A stretch of DNA of 35,947 bases from CAYSWH01 sp964434775 (GTDB lineage: Bacteria > Patescibacteriota > JACMRA01): NCBI GenBank assembly GCA_964434775.1, contig CAYSWH010000015.1, positions 1-35,947 on the forward strand, given 5' to 3'. The notes beneath the pieces were generated by a model. The model was not told the DNA's origin and made no database searches. It saw only the letters and a program-made list of their open reading frames with translations. Below are positions 1 through 8,011 of this stretch, one piece after another; the first letter of the stretch is position 1; every line of letters begins with the position of its first letter. The translations under genes and the position numbers were made by a program.

Positions 1-79
1 TAATATGAGCCGCAAGTAAGATTCCGGTCAAGAGGTAAACATCGGATAGCCCTGGAATGGCGGTTTCAATTTTTGACAT
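1..79 (-). CDS. Partial hypothetical (probably membrane) protein, N-terminus only
   Basis: An ATG at 77-79 on the minus strand opens a frame that stays open for all 26 codons to the window edge. The peptide begins MSKIETAIPGL and then becomes hydrophobic (VYLLTGILLAAHI), which would suit the first transmembrane segment of a small membrane protein. It is divergent from the gene starting at 163. With so little sequence no family can be named. The open frame, the ATG and the intergenic layout are the only support. Confidence 0.45.
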   Translation of the reverse strand, partial: MSKIETAIPGLSDVYLLTGILLAAHI

Positions 80-101
80 AATGAGTGATTTCTTTTATTT
101 T
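73..101 (+). promoter_or_regulatory. Predicted sigma70-type promoter
   Basis: A perfect -35 box TTGACA (73-78) is followed after 17 bases by TATTTT (96-101). It would start transcription near 108, about 55 bases before the first plus-strand gene. The -35 box overlaps the start codon of the divergent partial gene. The call rests on motif match only. Confidence 0.4.
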
Positions 102-162
102 GCTTTCTATAACGACCAATATTTATCTATCTTCAAAACATAGCAAAAGTGTTTGATATTTT

Positions 163-2163
163 ATGGATCTCAGAAATGGCGGTAAGGTAGTCCCTGGATA
201 TGATGAAGGAAAAGTCCAAAGAGTCAGTTCCAAGCCTCTGGACCAAGATTTGGAGTCCCTACAAAAACATTTAAATGAATTAAAAAAAGAACCTCACACC
301 TCTCAAAAAAATGGCTTGCTAGCAAAGGTTAAAAACTTGAGTCGAAACAAAAAAATTATTTTGTCTCTGTCAATTGTTTTGCTTTTTTCTCTATTTACGA
401 TGGGGGCCTTGATGGCTACCGGTCTAGATAAAAGTTTTCTCAAAGCCGGAATTAACGGTTACGTTTACAACCATGAAGGGGATAAAGTTCCGGCCGTAAT
501 TTTTATTAACGGAGAACAGAAGCTTGAAACTTTTAATGGTTACTACGAAATTAATGATCTGGAATACGGCACCCACAAAATTAGGATTGAAACACGAAAT
601 TACGGCAACTTGCAAGAAGAAATTACTCTTGGAAGACTGGAGAAAAGAACAATTGATTTTACTTTACCCAAGGTGGATTTTGCGGAAGTAAGAGGAGAAA
701 TCCAATCTGAAGAGGGTCAATTAAATCGGGAAGAATTACAAGTTCTCGTCAATGAAGGCCCTGTGGAAGTAAATCAAAATGGAGTTTTTGTTGATAAAAA
801 AGTAAGAATCGGCACGGTTAAAATAGAAATCAGATCTCCCAACTACATTGACAAGGTTTTTGAAACACAGATTAAACCCGGACAAAACGAATTAAGCATA
901 CCTGCATTAATCCCTGCTGTTGATCTCAAAATAACCACCCGAGACTTTCTCCGTAAAGAACCTATCAAAACAGCAACAATCAAAATCGGAGATACCGAGT
1001 ATCTCACTGATGACTCGGGAATTGCTGAAATAGAGGATATTAGAGTACAGGATAAGCTAACTTTGGAAATTAGTAAAGATAACTATAATAATCAAACCGT
1101 AGAAATTAATCCTCGAGAAAACAATAAAGCTGATCTGGAATTAGTTCCGGGAGGAAAAATATATTATACCTCTGAAAGGGAAGGAAACAATCAAATTTAC
1201 GAATCTAATTATGACGGAAGCGAAGAAAAGCCTGTTTATGTTGGTGTAGACAATGCCAGTAATGTTTATCAAAGTGGTAATCAATTGCTATTTTACTTGG
1301 ACGGTCAACCCGGAGGCATTAGGCAGATATATGCTGTAAATCTGACGGATCTAAATATTAATAAAATAAGTAACTTGCAAGGAAATATTGAAGATGAAGA
1401 AAAGATCGTTGAAGAGTACCCTTTTATCGAATCAAATACTGTTTTATACACTGAAATAAGTAAAACAAAAGAAGAAGATCAACCTGCTCAAGCCGTAATC
1501 TATAGAACAGATCTAGACGGAAATAATCGAAGAGAAGTATTTAAAACCGAAGTCCCTCCGCAAACATCATTTAACTTTAATGAAAGCCTTAAGGTTTCTC
1601 AAAACGGAGAATGGGTAGTTTTTGCATATGAAAGATGGAAACAAGAGCCGGGAGAGCTACTTGAATCTAAGATATTTATTACCAAAAGTGACGGTTCAGG
1701 TTTAAAAGAAATTTATTCTCAAGACCAAACTTCCGGTAGTCAACTTTTGGGTATAACCAATGATGGCCGCTATGTTCTTTTCTTGCTTTATAAAAATGAA
1801 CAAAGCACCTTACAAGTTTTAAACACAGGAACCGAAGAAACTCAATCACTCGGTAGCGTAAACCTTTTTCACACATATGTTTACATGGACAATTCTTCCC
1901 AAAAAGCCTACCTGAACATCCTTCAAGATTCCAACAACAATATTTTCGAGGTGGATTGGACTTTGGGTAAATTACAGAAAATCACTGAAGAAAATAGAAT
2001 AAACCGATTTAAAGTTAAACCTGAAGAAAATTTGATATTTTTTGAAAATGAAGGTAAACTTTTGATAAATGCTACTGATTCGGATAACGGTAGCGTTGAT
2101 TCCGGAATTTCCACTAACTTTGAGATGTGGCCGACTTCCAACAATATACAACTTGGGGTTTAA
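163..2163 (+). CDS. Membrane-anchored protein with carboxypeptidase-regulatory-like domains and TolB-like beta-propeller
   Basis: The 666-residue protein has a polar cytoplasmic N-terminus of about 62 residues, one transmembrane helix (about 65-87), and a large outside part. Residues about 96-330 read as three beta-sandwich repeats of the carboxypeptidase-regulatory/PEGA kind, with phrases such as GYYEINDLEYGTHKIRI, where a short peptide-like segment precedes a G-T-H/K-I strand. From about 330 to the end there are repeated blade motifs of the TolB/WD40-like PD40 class (IYYTSEREGNNQIYESNYDGS, IYRTDLDGNNRREVF, IFITKSDGSGLKEIY). Such propellers usually bind proteins or glycans, so an envelope sensing or scaffold role is an inference. 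The ATG at 163 has no clear Shine-Dalgarno site. The sufE start lies 17 bases after the stop and a sortase-like gene follows, so the three are probably cotranscribed. Confidence 0.8.
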   Translation: MDLRNGGKVVPGYDEGKVQRVSSKPLDQDLESLQKHLNELKKEPHTSQKNGLLAKVKNLSRNKKIILSLSIVLLFSLFTMGALMATGLDKSFLKAGINGYVYNHEGDKVPAVIFINGEQKLETFNGYYEINDLEYGTHKIRIETRNYGNLQEEITLGRLEKRTIDFTLPKVDFAEVRGEIQSEEGQLNREELQVLVNEGPVEVNQNGVFVDKKVRIGTVKIEIRSPNYIDKVFETQIKPGQNELSIPALIPAVDLKITTRDFLRKEPIKTATIKIGDTEYLTDDSGIAEIEDIRVQDKLTLEISKDNYNNQTVEINPRENNKADLELVPGGKIYYTSEREGNNQIYESNYDGSEEKPVYVGVDNASNVYQSGNQLLFYLDGQPGGIRQIYAVNLTDLNINKISNLQGNIEDEEKIVEEYPFIESNTVLYTEISKTKEEDQPAQAVIYRTDLDGNNRREVFKTEVPPQTSFNFNESLKVSQNGEWVVFAYERWKQEPGELLESKIFITKSDGSGLKEIYSQDQTSGSQLLGITNDGRYVLFLLYKNEQSTLQVLNTGTEETQSLGSVNLFHTYVYMDNSSQKAYLNILQDSNNNIFEVDWTLGKLQKITEENRINRFKVKPEENLIFFENEGKLLINATDSDNGSVDSGISTNFEMWPTSNNIQLGV

Positions 2164-2167
2164 TTAT

Positions 2168-2173
2168 TGAGGA
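2168..2173 (+). promoter_or_regulatory. Ribosome binding site deciding the sufE start
   Basis: TGAGGA sits 7 bases before the ATG at 2181 (8 bases counted from GAGG). It is one of the few clear Shine-Dalgarno-like sites in the window. It supports starting sufE here and not at the in-frame ATG at 2127, which lies inside the upstream gene. Confidence 0.5.
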
Positions 2174-2180
2174 CGACATT

Positions 2181-2615
2181 ATGTCCAAACAGGTAAGTGG
2201 AAGAATTAAAGAAATGGTGAATATTTTTGAGCAGATACCTGACTGGGAAGACAGGTACAAAAAAATTATTGAGTTCGGAAAAAAATTAGACCATATGGAT
2301 CCAGAACTGAAGACAGAAAAAAATTTGATTAGTGGTTGTCAATCACAAGTATGGCTACTGGCTGACTACAATAAGTCTTACAACCGCCTTAAATTTACGG
2401 CAGATAGCGATGCTTCGATAGTTAAGGGTCTGCTGTTTATTCTATTAAAAATATATTCCGACTCTTCCCCAAAAGAGATAATTGAAACCAAACCTGATTT
2501 CATCAGTAATTTAGGACTAGACGCTCACCTTAGCCCTACCCGAGCAAGCGGGCTTTTTGCCGTACTTAAACAAATAAAACTCTATGCCTTCATTTACCAA
2601 AAACAAAACGAATAA
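2181..2615 (+). CDS. sufE: SufE-family Fe-S cluster assembly sulfur acceptor
   Basis: SufE accepts persulfide sulfur from the cysteine desulfurase SufS and passes it to the SUF scaffold in the cytoplasm. From the ATG at 2181 the protein is 144 residues, the normal size. The family signature GCQSQVW is present, with the sulfur-accepting cysteine at residue 53 (E. coli SufE uses Cys51). The N-terminal WEDRYKKIIEFGKKL helix and the later GLDAHLSPTRASGL segment are also typical. No SufS, SufBCD or SufU is in the window, so its desulfurase must be encoded elsewhere. It is followed after 8 bases by the sortase-like gene, with no functional link known between them. Family assignment is secure. Confidence 0.93.
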   Translation: MSKQVSGRIKEMVNIFEQIPDWEDRYKKIIEFGKKLDHMDPELKTEKNLISGCQSQVWLLADYNKSYNRLKFTADSDASIVKGLLFILLKIYSDSSPKEIIETKPDFISNLGLDAHLSPTRASGLFAVLKQIKLYAFIYQKQNE

Positions 2616-2623
2616 CAAATAAT

Positions 2624-3547
2624 ATGAGTCTAAGAGGTCAAGAAAAAGAAAAGCTGACCACTCTACTCAAGAGAAGGCTAATTATGGTACTGATAGTCTT
2701 CAGTGTAGGTCTTTCTTTGTTTGCCGATAGTCTGGAGGTTCCATTGTCTATAATTAACAACTTAGACACCCGTTTGCATCAAAACAACTTCTTATTTTCA
2801 CAATTAGAGACTATCTTTGATTCCTCTACTTCCACCAAAATTAAAGGCTCCTTTTTGGTATATGCCGAGCAAGAAGGATATTTAGTAAAAAACAACGGAG
2901 AAATAATTACACAACACCCTTACAACGGTTTTGCCTTTAACAAATCTTGTTTTGATCCTGCTGAAGAAAATGTTTGTCCGCAGTTTACCGGACCTACACT
3001 TAGCGACCTCCTTTCAATTCCTAACAATCCCGAAAAAACCAATGTTTTACTTTACCCCAAATACAATATCGAAGTACCGATAGTTTATTCTATCTGTGAG
3101 GATTTTTATGTTAATTGTATAGAAACACCTGAAAATGAGGTAAACACCGACACTTTGGACTCGTCCTTACAACAAAAGCTAGAAAACGGGATTGTGCACA
3201 TCTATCACACTCCACAGCCCGGTGAAGTCGGAAACTCTTATATTGTCGGCCATAGCAGTAATTTTCTCAGCGTCAAAAGCCCCTATAATGAAATTTTTAA
3301 GCCTCTGGAAAGAGCTACTCAAAACGGAGAGGAATTTATTATCTATGACCAGCATGGACGAGAGCTTAGGTTTAACGTCTTTGATAATCTCGAAATTTGG
3401 AAAAATGAGGCTGAACTAGCCTACTATCCCGAAAAATCCAACCCGGAATTAGAAGGTAAAAGAATTGTAACTTTACAAACTTCAATCCTGGTAAACGGAG
3501 TTCCGAGTAAAAGATGGCTTACTCGCGGTGAACTGGTTTTGGAATAA
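2624..3547 (+). CDS. Sortase-fold membrane protein with Ser in place of the catalytic Cys
   Basis: The protein has 307 residues, with a basic N-terminus, one membrane anchor (about 17-35) and an extracytoplasmic domain whose C-terminal half is a sortase domain. The catalytic-His motif is intact (GNSYIVGHSSNF, His210). The TLxTC motif reads TLQTS, so residue 287 is Ser (TCA at 3482-3484). The transition-state arginine is present at Arg297, in KRWLTRGEL. Spacing (Ser to Arg +10) resembles class E/CPR sortases, which recognise LAXTG. Two proteins in this window carry LARTG/LARSG signals. Known sortases need the thiol, so the enzyme may be inactive, may use Ser, or may be a binding or regulatory paralogue. 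About 150 residues between anchor and core (with Cys pairs such as CFDPAEENVC) form an unusual inserted or N-terminal domain. Confidence 0.85.
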   Translation: MSLRGQEKEKLTTLLKRRLIMVLIVFSVGLSLFADSLEVPLSIINNLDTRLHQNNFLFSQLETIFDSSTSTKIKGSFLVYAEQEGYLVKNNGEIITQHPYNGFAFNKSCFDPAEENVCPQFTGPTLSDLLSIPNNPEKTNVLLYPKYNIEVPIVYSICEDFYVNCIETPENEVNTDTLDSSLQQKLENGIVHIYHTPQPGEVGNSYIVGHSSNFLSVKSPYNEIFKPLERATQNGEEFIIYDQHGRELRFNVFDNLEIWKNEAELAYYPEKSNPELEGKRIVTLQTSILVNGVPSKRWLTRGELVLE

Positions 3548-3593
3548 AAAAACTAAATTGAAGAATAGTCTTATCTACATAAAACGAAACCCC

Positions 3594-4298
3594 CTAATCG
3601 ATAGAATACATCTTACCTTTTTCTCTAAGCCACATACGATGCTCTTTGTATTCAGGCATCATTTTTTCTACCAAGTTCCAGAATTTTTTGGAGTGATTCA
3701 TCTGTTTTAGGTGGGCTAATTCATGAATAATTACATAGTCGATTATTTCCGGCTTAACCATGATTAACCTCCAAGAGAAGTTTAGATTTTTTTTACTACT
3801 GCAAGAACCCCATCTGGTTTTGGCACTGGTAATTCTGACTTGATTGTATTTATAGCCGAATTTTTTAGCCAAAAAAGCCACTCTACTCTTCAGATACTTC
3901 TTAGCTTCCCATTTGTACCAATTTTCAAATTCTACTCTAGCCCTCGGCTGAACATTGGAATTCATCACAAATTTTTCGTTTTGAAACCTAACCCTTCCTT
4001 TTATTCCTGAAACTAGCTGCAATTCATACTGTTCTCCCAAAAACCAGAACTTTTCCCCGGCGATAAATTTCTTGGAAGGCGATAACACTTTGAAACTTAA
4101 CATTTCTTGTTGCTTTTTTTTGATCCAGGAAGCCTTTTGATGGACAATTTCCTCAACTTTTCTGAGGTTCAGAGAATTCGGAGCCCTCACTACAAGCAAA
4201 GCATCTGTAGTTACCTGCAAACCAATACTTCGCCTCTTTGATCTAATTAAACGATAATCCATATTTTTATTGCTCACCGGAGCCCTACGTTTAGTCAT
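3594..4298 (-). CDS. YgjP/DUF45-family zinc metallopeptidase-like protein
   Basis: The 234-residue protein matches the YgjP-like (DUF45, M48-related) family. The zinc site HELAHLKQMNHSKKFW gives His192, Glu193, His196 and the downstream His202. The family's TRWGSCSSKKNLNFSWRL segment precedes it at about 161-178. No signal peptide or membrane helix is seen, so it is likely cytoplasmic. The substrate of the family is not settled; proteolysis of DNA- or protein-bound targets has been suggested for related SprT-like folds. It is convergent with the sortase-like gene (46-base gap, no obvious terminator). The ATG start follows a T/A-rich leader. Confidence 0.88.
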   Translation of the reverse strand: MTKRRAPVSNKNMDYRLIRSKRRSIGLQVTTDALLVVRAPNSLNLRKVEEIVHQKASWIKKKQQEMLSFKVLSPSKKFIAGEKFWFLGEQYELQLVSGIKGRVRFQNEKFVMNSNVQPRARVEFENWYKWEAKKYLKSRVAFLAKKFGYKYNQVRITSAKTRWGSCSSKKNLNFSWRLIMVKPEIIDYVIIHELAHLKQMNHSKKFWNLVEKMMPEYKEHRMWLREKGKMYSID

Positions 4299-4367
4299 AT
4301 CTTTTTTGTTTTTATTTTGGGATTGAAAATGCTAATAATTTACTTTGAAAAATAATTCTAGTCAATA

Positions 4368-5529
4368 CTAGCGTTTTTTCTTCTTTTTTTGCACGGTTTT
4401 TCTTTGAGAAGAGATTGAATTTTGACCCGAGCTACCATCACCAGAACGTCTTGGCTTTCCCCTTGGAACCTTCCCCGTATCAGTAACCCCTAACAACCCT
4501 GAAAAGTCGGTCGGTCTTTCATTCAAATCAAAACTAAGAGCTTTTTTTAAAAAATTTTCAACTTCCGGACTAAGTTGTCAAGCCCAAATCACTAAGTAGA
4601 CTCTGAAAGGTTAAATCTAAGCTCATCAACCAAATAATAATTGCAACATTCGTTACCATGTATAATTCTTTAATATTAACACCTTTTAAAGATAAATCGC
4701 TAAAATCATCTTTAAACCTAGAACCCACAACTTTTGAGATGGCTAAGGAATTTTCTTTAATTCTTTCACTCAATTGCTGAGTCTCAGTCAAAACAGGAAG
4801 ATTGCTCATATCTTCAAAGGGGTCTCCTCCTAATATCCAGAATAGGATTGATAAAGCAAACTTGTATATCTCCGCTTTGACAAGTAGCTCTTTCTTCTTC
4901 TCCAATGAAATATCCTCATTTTGATTAAGTAAGTAAATTGATAAAGTCACATCTCTTTGAGCAGAAAAATTTACCATCCTATCAAAGTTTTTTTCCACAT
5001 CAGAAGCATCGGCTAAATTCACCCCCAGTTCTAAATCAATGAGATAAGCAGTTGGGCCGGTAAAATCAATCTGATAGTTTCCCGGTTTAACATCTACTTG
5101 AACCACACCTCTTCTCAGAACTTCTTGATGAGCTTTTGCAACGGCAAATATTACTTGGTTAATTCTACCAACTGTCTCACCACCATACTTCCCGTCACTA
5201 GACCTGACCGGGGAAACTCTTTCCATAGAGATGCCGGGAACTTTTGAAACTGCTATAAGCATATCGTTGTTATTAGATAGTTCATGTACAACCCTTGGAA
5301 CAGAAGGGCAGTCTTTAAGAAGTTTCAATAGAGATGCTTCTCGTATCAACCCTTGACCACCGGGAAGTAGTAACGGAGCCGTTTTATAGAATACTCTATG
5401 TTTAGTATCTTCATACACATTCCTTTGCCTATCTCTTCTCTGTTCCCCTAAACGCCCTTCTCCAGTCCAATCAATAATTCCTTCCTGCATATCTAAATTT
5501 ATTTTTGCACAATTTTCATTTTTTGTCAC
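4368..5529 (-). CDS. Protein-kinase-like protein, frameshifted near its 3' end
   Basis: The first frame (GTG at 5527-5529 to TAG at 4570-4572, 319 residues) has a kinase-like core: a beta3 Lys (FYK, Lys49), an alphaC Glu (Glu64), a catalytic loop VDVKPGN (Asp146, Lys148, Asn151) replacing HRDxxxxN, and IDLE (Asp165) replacing DFG. The frame stops just where the kinase C-lobe should continue. Shifting frame at about 4575 restores LSPEVENFLKKALSFDLNE followed by RP, the classic end of a Ser/Thr kinase lobe, then a basic Ser/Lys-rich tail ending at 4368. Removing one T of the TT at 4575-4576 joins the two. The alternative start is an ATG at 5490. It is divergent from the ECF-like sigma gene, so it may belong to the same signalling unit. 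Confidence 0.7.
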
Positions 5530-5569
5530 CGGGTTTGGTTATGGACTGTACGAAATTGATAAAGTAAGT

Positions 5570-5617
5570 TATAATAAAAGAGATAGTTAAGTCTTATCTT
5601 ATAAATCGCATAAGATA
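5570..5617 (+). promoter_or_regulatory. TATAAT box and 8-bp inverted repeat in the kinase/sigma divergent region
   Basis: TATAAT lies at 5570-5575. Downstream, TATCTTAT (5595-5602) and ATAAGATA (5610-5617) form a perfect 8-bp inverted repeat with a 7-base spacer. It falls in the likely 5' leader of the sigma-factor gene and between two divergent genes. It could be an operator or a leader hairpin. No good -35 box is visible upstream of the TATAAT. Confidence 0.4.
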
Positions 5618-5652
5618 GATCAAAAAACAAATATAAATAATTTCTGTTGAAC

Positions 5653-6195
5653 ATGGTTAAAGCTAAATGGAAGAAAGAGGAAGCTAGAAAGGTTTGGGAT
5701 TACTGGTACCCCATTGTCTACGGTTTTTTTTACAGGCGATTAAACGATCGTCATTTTGTAGAAGACCTAACGGCAAGCACAATTAATGCTTTACTTCTTG
5801 AAGAAAACATAAAAGATCCTAAGGTTTTTATCTGGCAAACGGCTAGAAACCAGCTAATTAATTATATTCGGGACAATAACAAAAGACCGGTTACTTTGTC
5901 TTTGGAGTATGAATACATGGCTGAAAAGTACTCCAAGGAGCTGGAAGTATCATTGGACAATGAAAGCTATCATTACCAAAGTAAAGTAAAACAACTAACC
6001 GACTGCTGTCAACGAAGTCTTAAGGATCAAGATTATGATATCGTCATGAGATCAATTGTACAAAATCAACGAAGCTTGGAAATAGGCAATGAACTAAATG
6101 AAAGCCCTGACGCTATCAGAAAGAAACTTCAAAAAGCTTTGCTTAAACTTAAGACTGAATGCACTGATCTCTGGATTGAAATAAACCTAAGTTAA
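5653..6195 (+). CDS. ECF-like RNA polymerase sigma factor
   Basis: This small sigma-70-family protein has 181 codons including the stop from the ATG at 5653; an in-frame TTG at 5647 is less likely. Region 2 is seen at about residues 10-75, with VWDYWYPIVYGFFYRRLND, then DLTASTINALL, and the DNA-binding helix FIWQTARNQLINYIRDN. Region 4 is an HTH at about 135-175 (LEIGNELNESPDAIRKKLQKAL). ECF factors direct core polymerase to envelope- or stress-related promoters. The next gene, 17 bases downstream, encodes a one-helix membrane protein, the usual arrangement for a membrane anti-sigma factor. The divergent kinase-like gene and the inverted repeat at 5595 suggest further control. Divergence from classical ECF groups lowers certainty slightly. 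Confidence 0.8.
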   Translation: MVKAKWKKEEARKVWDYWYPIVYGFFYRRLNDRHFVEDLTASTINALLLEENIKDPKVFIWQTARNQLINYIRDNNKRPVTLSLEYEYMAEKYSKELEVSLDNESYHYQSKVKQLTDCCQRSLKDQDYDIVMRSIVQNQRSLEIGNELNESPDAIRKKLQKALLKLKTECTDLWIEINLS

Positions 6196-6212
6196 TATTA
6201 TTTCGTATAAGT

Positions 6213-7436
6213 ATGCTCAAATCTCAAGATTATATTCCTAAGGAAAATGAAAACCTGGAAGAACCATGGCAATCAATGTTTGAACTGGACCGGGATTATA
6301 ACAAATCCAAAGAAAGCTCTTTTGCAGCTTTTAAAAATTCTTATTTGCAAGAACAGGTGCAGCCAATTAGTAACTCCTCTCCAAAAAAGACTGTTGCTCA
6401 GCCCTTTATTCAACAAGAGGTACAGACTCAAGCTTCAAAGCCTACCAAACCAATTCCTGATAAACCCAAAGGAGTTAACAGTTTTCAAAACAATATTATC
6501 ATTGCCAATATTCTGGATCTTCTCAAAAAAAATGTCTTTTTAACCCTGATTATTTCACTTTTTGTGTTTTTGATCATTGGAGGTCTAACCATGGAATTAA
6601 TAGCTCCCGACAACCTTAAGCCAAGTAAAATACTTGGTATAACCCGCAGTCAAGACTCTGAAAGTCAAGGAACCCGGCTTACTCAAGAAAAACCATCTGA
6701 CTATCAGGAATGTTTAGATCAAGGTGGAGCGATACAAGAATCCTACCCTGAGCAGTGCCAATTTGAAGGAGAAACTTTTACTAGACAGGTTACGGAGGAG
6801 GTGTCGCAGCCAACCGGAGAAAGATACGAGGATCTCGTAATGACATATAGAGAGGGCAAATTATCGCCTTTTGAAAACTGTAACCAAGAAATAGGTTATG
6901 AAAACTGCCGATGGTACTTAATCGAAGAAAGCGATCTAACCACTCTCCCTGAATCTCTTATAGACAACGAAAGCTTAATATTTACCGGAAGACTGAATGA
7001 ACAAGATTTGAAAGTTATTGAGATTGAGAGCCTAACTAAGGAAAGTGCCGCCACAACAAAAGAACCGGAAACAGTTCTGGACAATCTGGAGGCAGAAAAA
7101 GCCAATGAAAACGAAGAAGAGGAGACAAATTCAGATGATCTAGATAACGGTGAAAGCAATCAAGAGTCAGTTCAAAACGAAGTTTCGGAATTTGAAATTC
7201 GCCGGGAAGAAGCCATAACCTTGGTCAAAAACAGAGGTGAGGTGCAAACTTGGTTAGCCAAATTTGACGATCCGCAAATAGCTGAAACTAACAAACCTGT
7301 ATTTCAGGCTACACAAGTAGATAATTACAACAACACTTGGGGTGTCCACGTTTACGAAGAAACGCAACAAAAGACAGTAACATTTAACTACTATATCGTA
7401 TACTTCTACTCAGGTGAAGTTGTTAGAGTTTTCTAA
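6213..7436 (+). CDS. Single-pass membrane protein, putative anti-sigma partner
   Basis: The 407-residue protein has a polar cytoplasmic N-terminus of about 107 residues, a transmembrane helix (about 108-128, VFLTLIISLFVFLIIGGLTM) and an external part. Outside there is a short module with a conserved-looking pattern ECLDQGG..ESYPEQC..EGETF (about 168-190), a Glu/Asn-rich linker (about 285-325), and a C-terminal beta-rich domain starting REEAITLVKNRGEVQTWLAKF that resembles PepSY-like or protease-inhibitor modules. Lying 17 bases behind a sigma gene and having a cytoplasmic tail of suitable length, it is a reasonable anti-sigma candidate. No ZAS zinc motif (HxxxCxxC) is present, so the role is inferred from context only. 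Confidence 0.65.
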   Translation: MLKSQDYIPKENENLEEPWQSMFELDRDYNKSKESSFAAFKNSYLQEQVQPISNSSPKKTVAQPFIQQEVQTQASKPTKPIPDKPKGVNSFQNNIIIANILDLLKKNVFLTLIISLFVFLIIGGLTMELIAPDNLKPSKILGITRSQDSESQGTRLTQEKPSDYQECLDQGGAIQESYPEQCQFEGETFTRQVTEEVSQPTGERYEDLVMTYREGKLSPFENCNQEIGYENCRWYLIEESDLTTLPESLIDNESLIFTGRLNEQDLKVIEIESLTKESAATTKEPETVLDNLEAEKANENEEEETNSDDLDNGESNQESVQNEVSEFEIRREEAITLVKNRGEVQTWLAKFDDPQIAETNKPVFQATQVDNYNNTWGVHVYEETQQKTVTFNYYIVYFYSGEVVRVF

Positions 7437-7565
7437 GTATCAACAGAGTTTCGTAGTAAAGACTTTCCAACGATAAATTATCAATAAATCAATTACTTTC
7501 AAATTTATTCAATTGACGATTTGTCTTTACTAGTTTACCAATCACTAAACAATTTATTTAAGTAT

Positions 7566-8003
7566 ATGTCTTCAAACGTAAAATATATTATAGGAGTATT
7601 GGTCGTAATTATATTAATTGCAGGTGGGGTAGCTGTTTTTACTCTACAAAACAATTCAGATAATGATTCTCAGGAAGAAAGGTCTCTGGAAAGAAACGAA
7701 TCTGAAAGATCAAATGATACAGAAGAAAGAGAAAACGAAGGCACTGAAGCAATTGAAGCTGAACCGGAAACTAATGATAATGTAGTTGAGGAGAATGCAG
7801 ATCAAGAGACTGTATCGGAAAACGCCGAAGATGAAAATGAAAAATGCTTAATCACTATTCAGGATCAACTTTATGACGTACAATCCCTGAGAAGCATCCA
7901 CCCGGGAGGAGATATTTATAATTGCGGTACTGACATGACCCAAATGTTTCTTGGTCAACACGGTTCTGATTTCGCCAGAATAGAAGAGTATAAAGTCGAT
8001 TAA
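7566..8003 (+). CDS. Membrane-anchored cytochrome-b5-like heme-binding protein
   Basis: The ATG at 7566 gives 145 residues; an in-frame TTG at 7521 would add a poor N-terminus. Order: a short basic start, a transmembrane helix (about 6-26, IIGVLVVIILIAGGVAVF), about 70 residues of Glu/Asn/Ser-rich linker, and a compact C-terminal cytochrome-b5-like domain of about 50 residues. Both axial heme ligands of the family are visible: His in SIHPGGD and His in LGQHGSDFARI. The domain would sit outside the membrane on a flexible stalk. Two Cys flank the HPGG region (CLITIQ and YNCGTD) and could form a disulfide. Its redox partner is unknown and no heme-biosynthesis gene is nearby. It is convergent with the next gene, with only an 8-base gap. 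Confidence 0.82.
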   Translation: MSSNVKYIIGVLVVIILIAGGVAVFTLQNNSDNDSQEERSLERNESERSNDTEERENEGTEAIEAEPETNDNVVEENADQETVSENAEDENEKCLITIQDQLYDVQSLRSIHPGGDIYNCGTDMTQMFLGQHGSDFARIEEYKVD

Positions 8004-8011
8004 GGAAAAGG

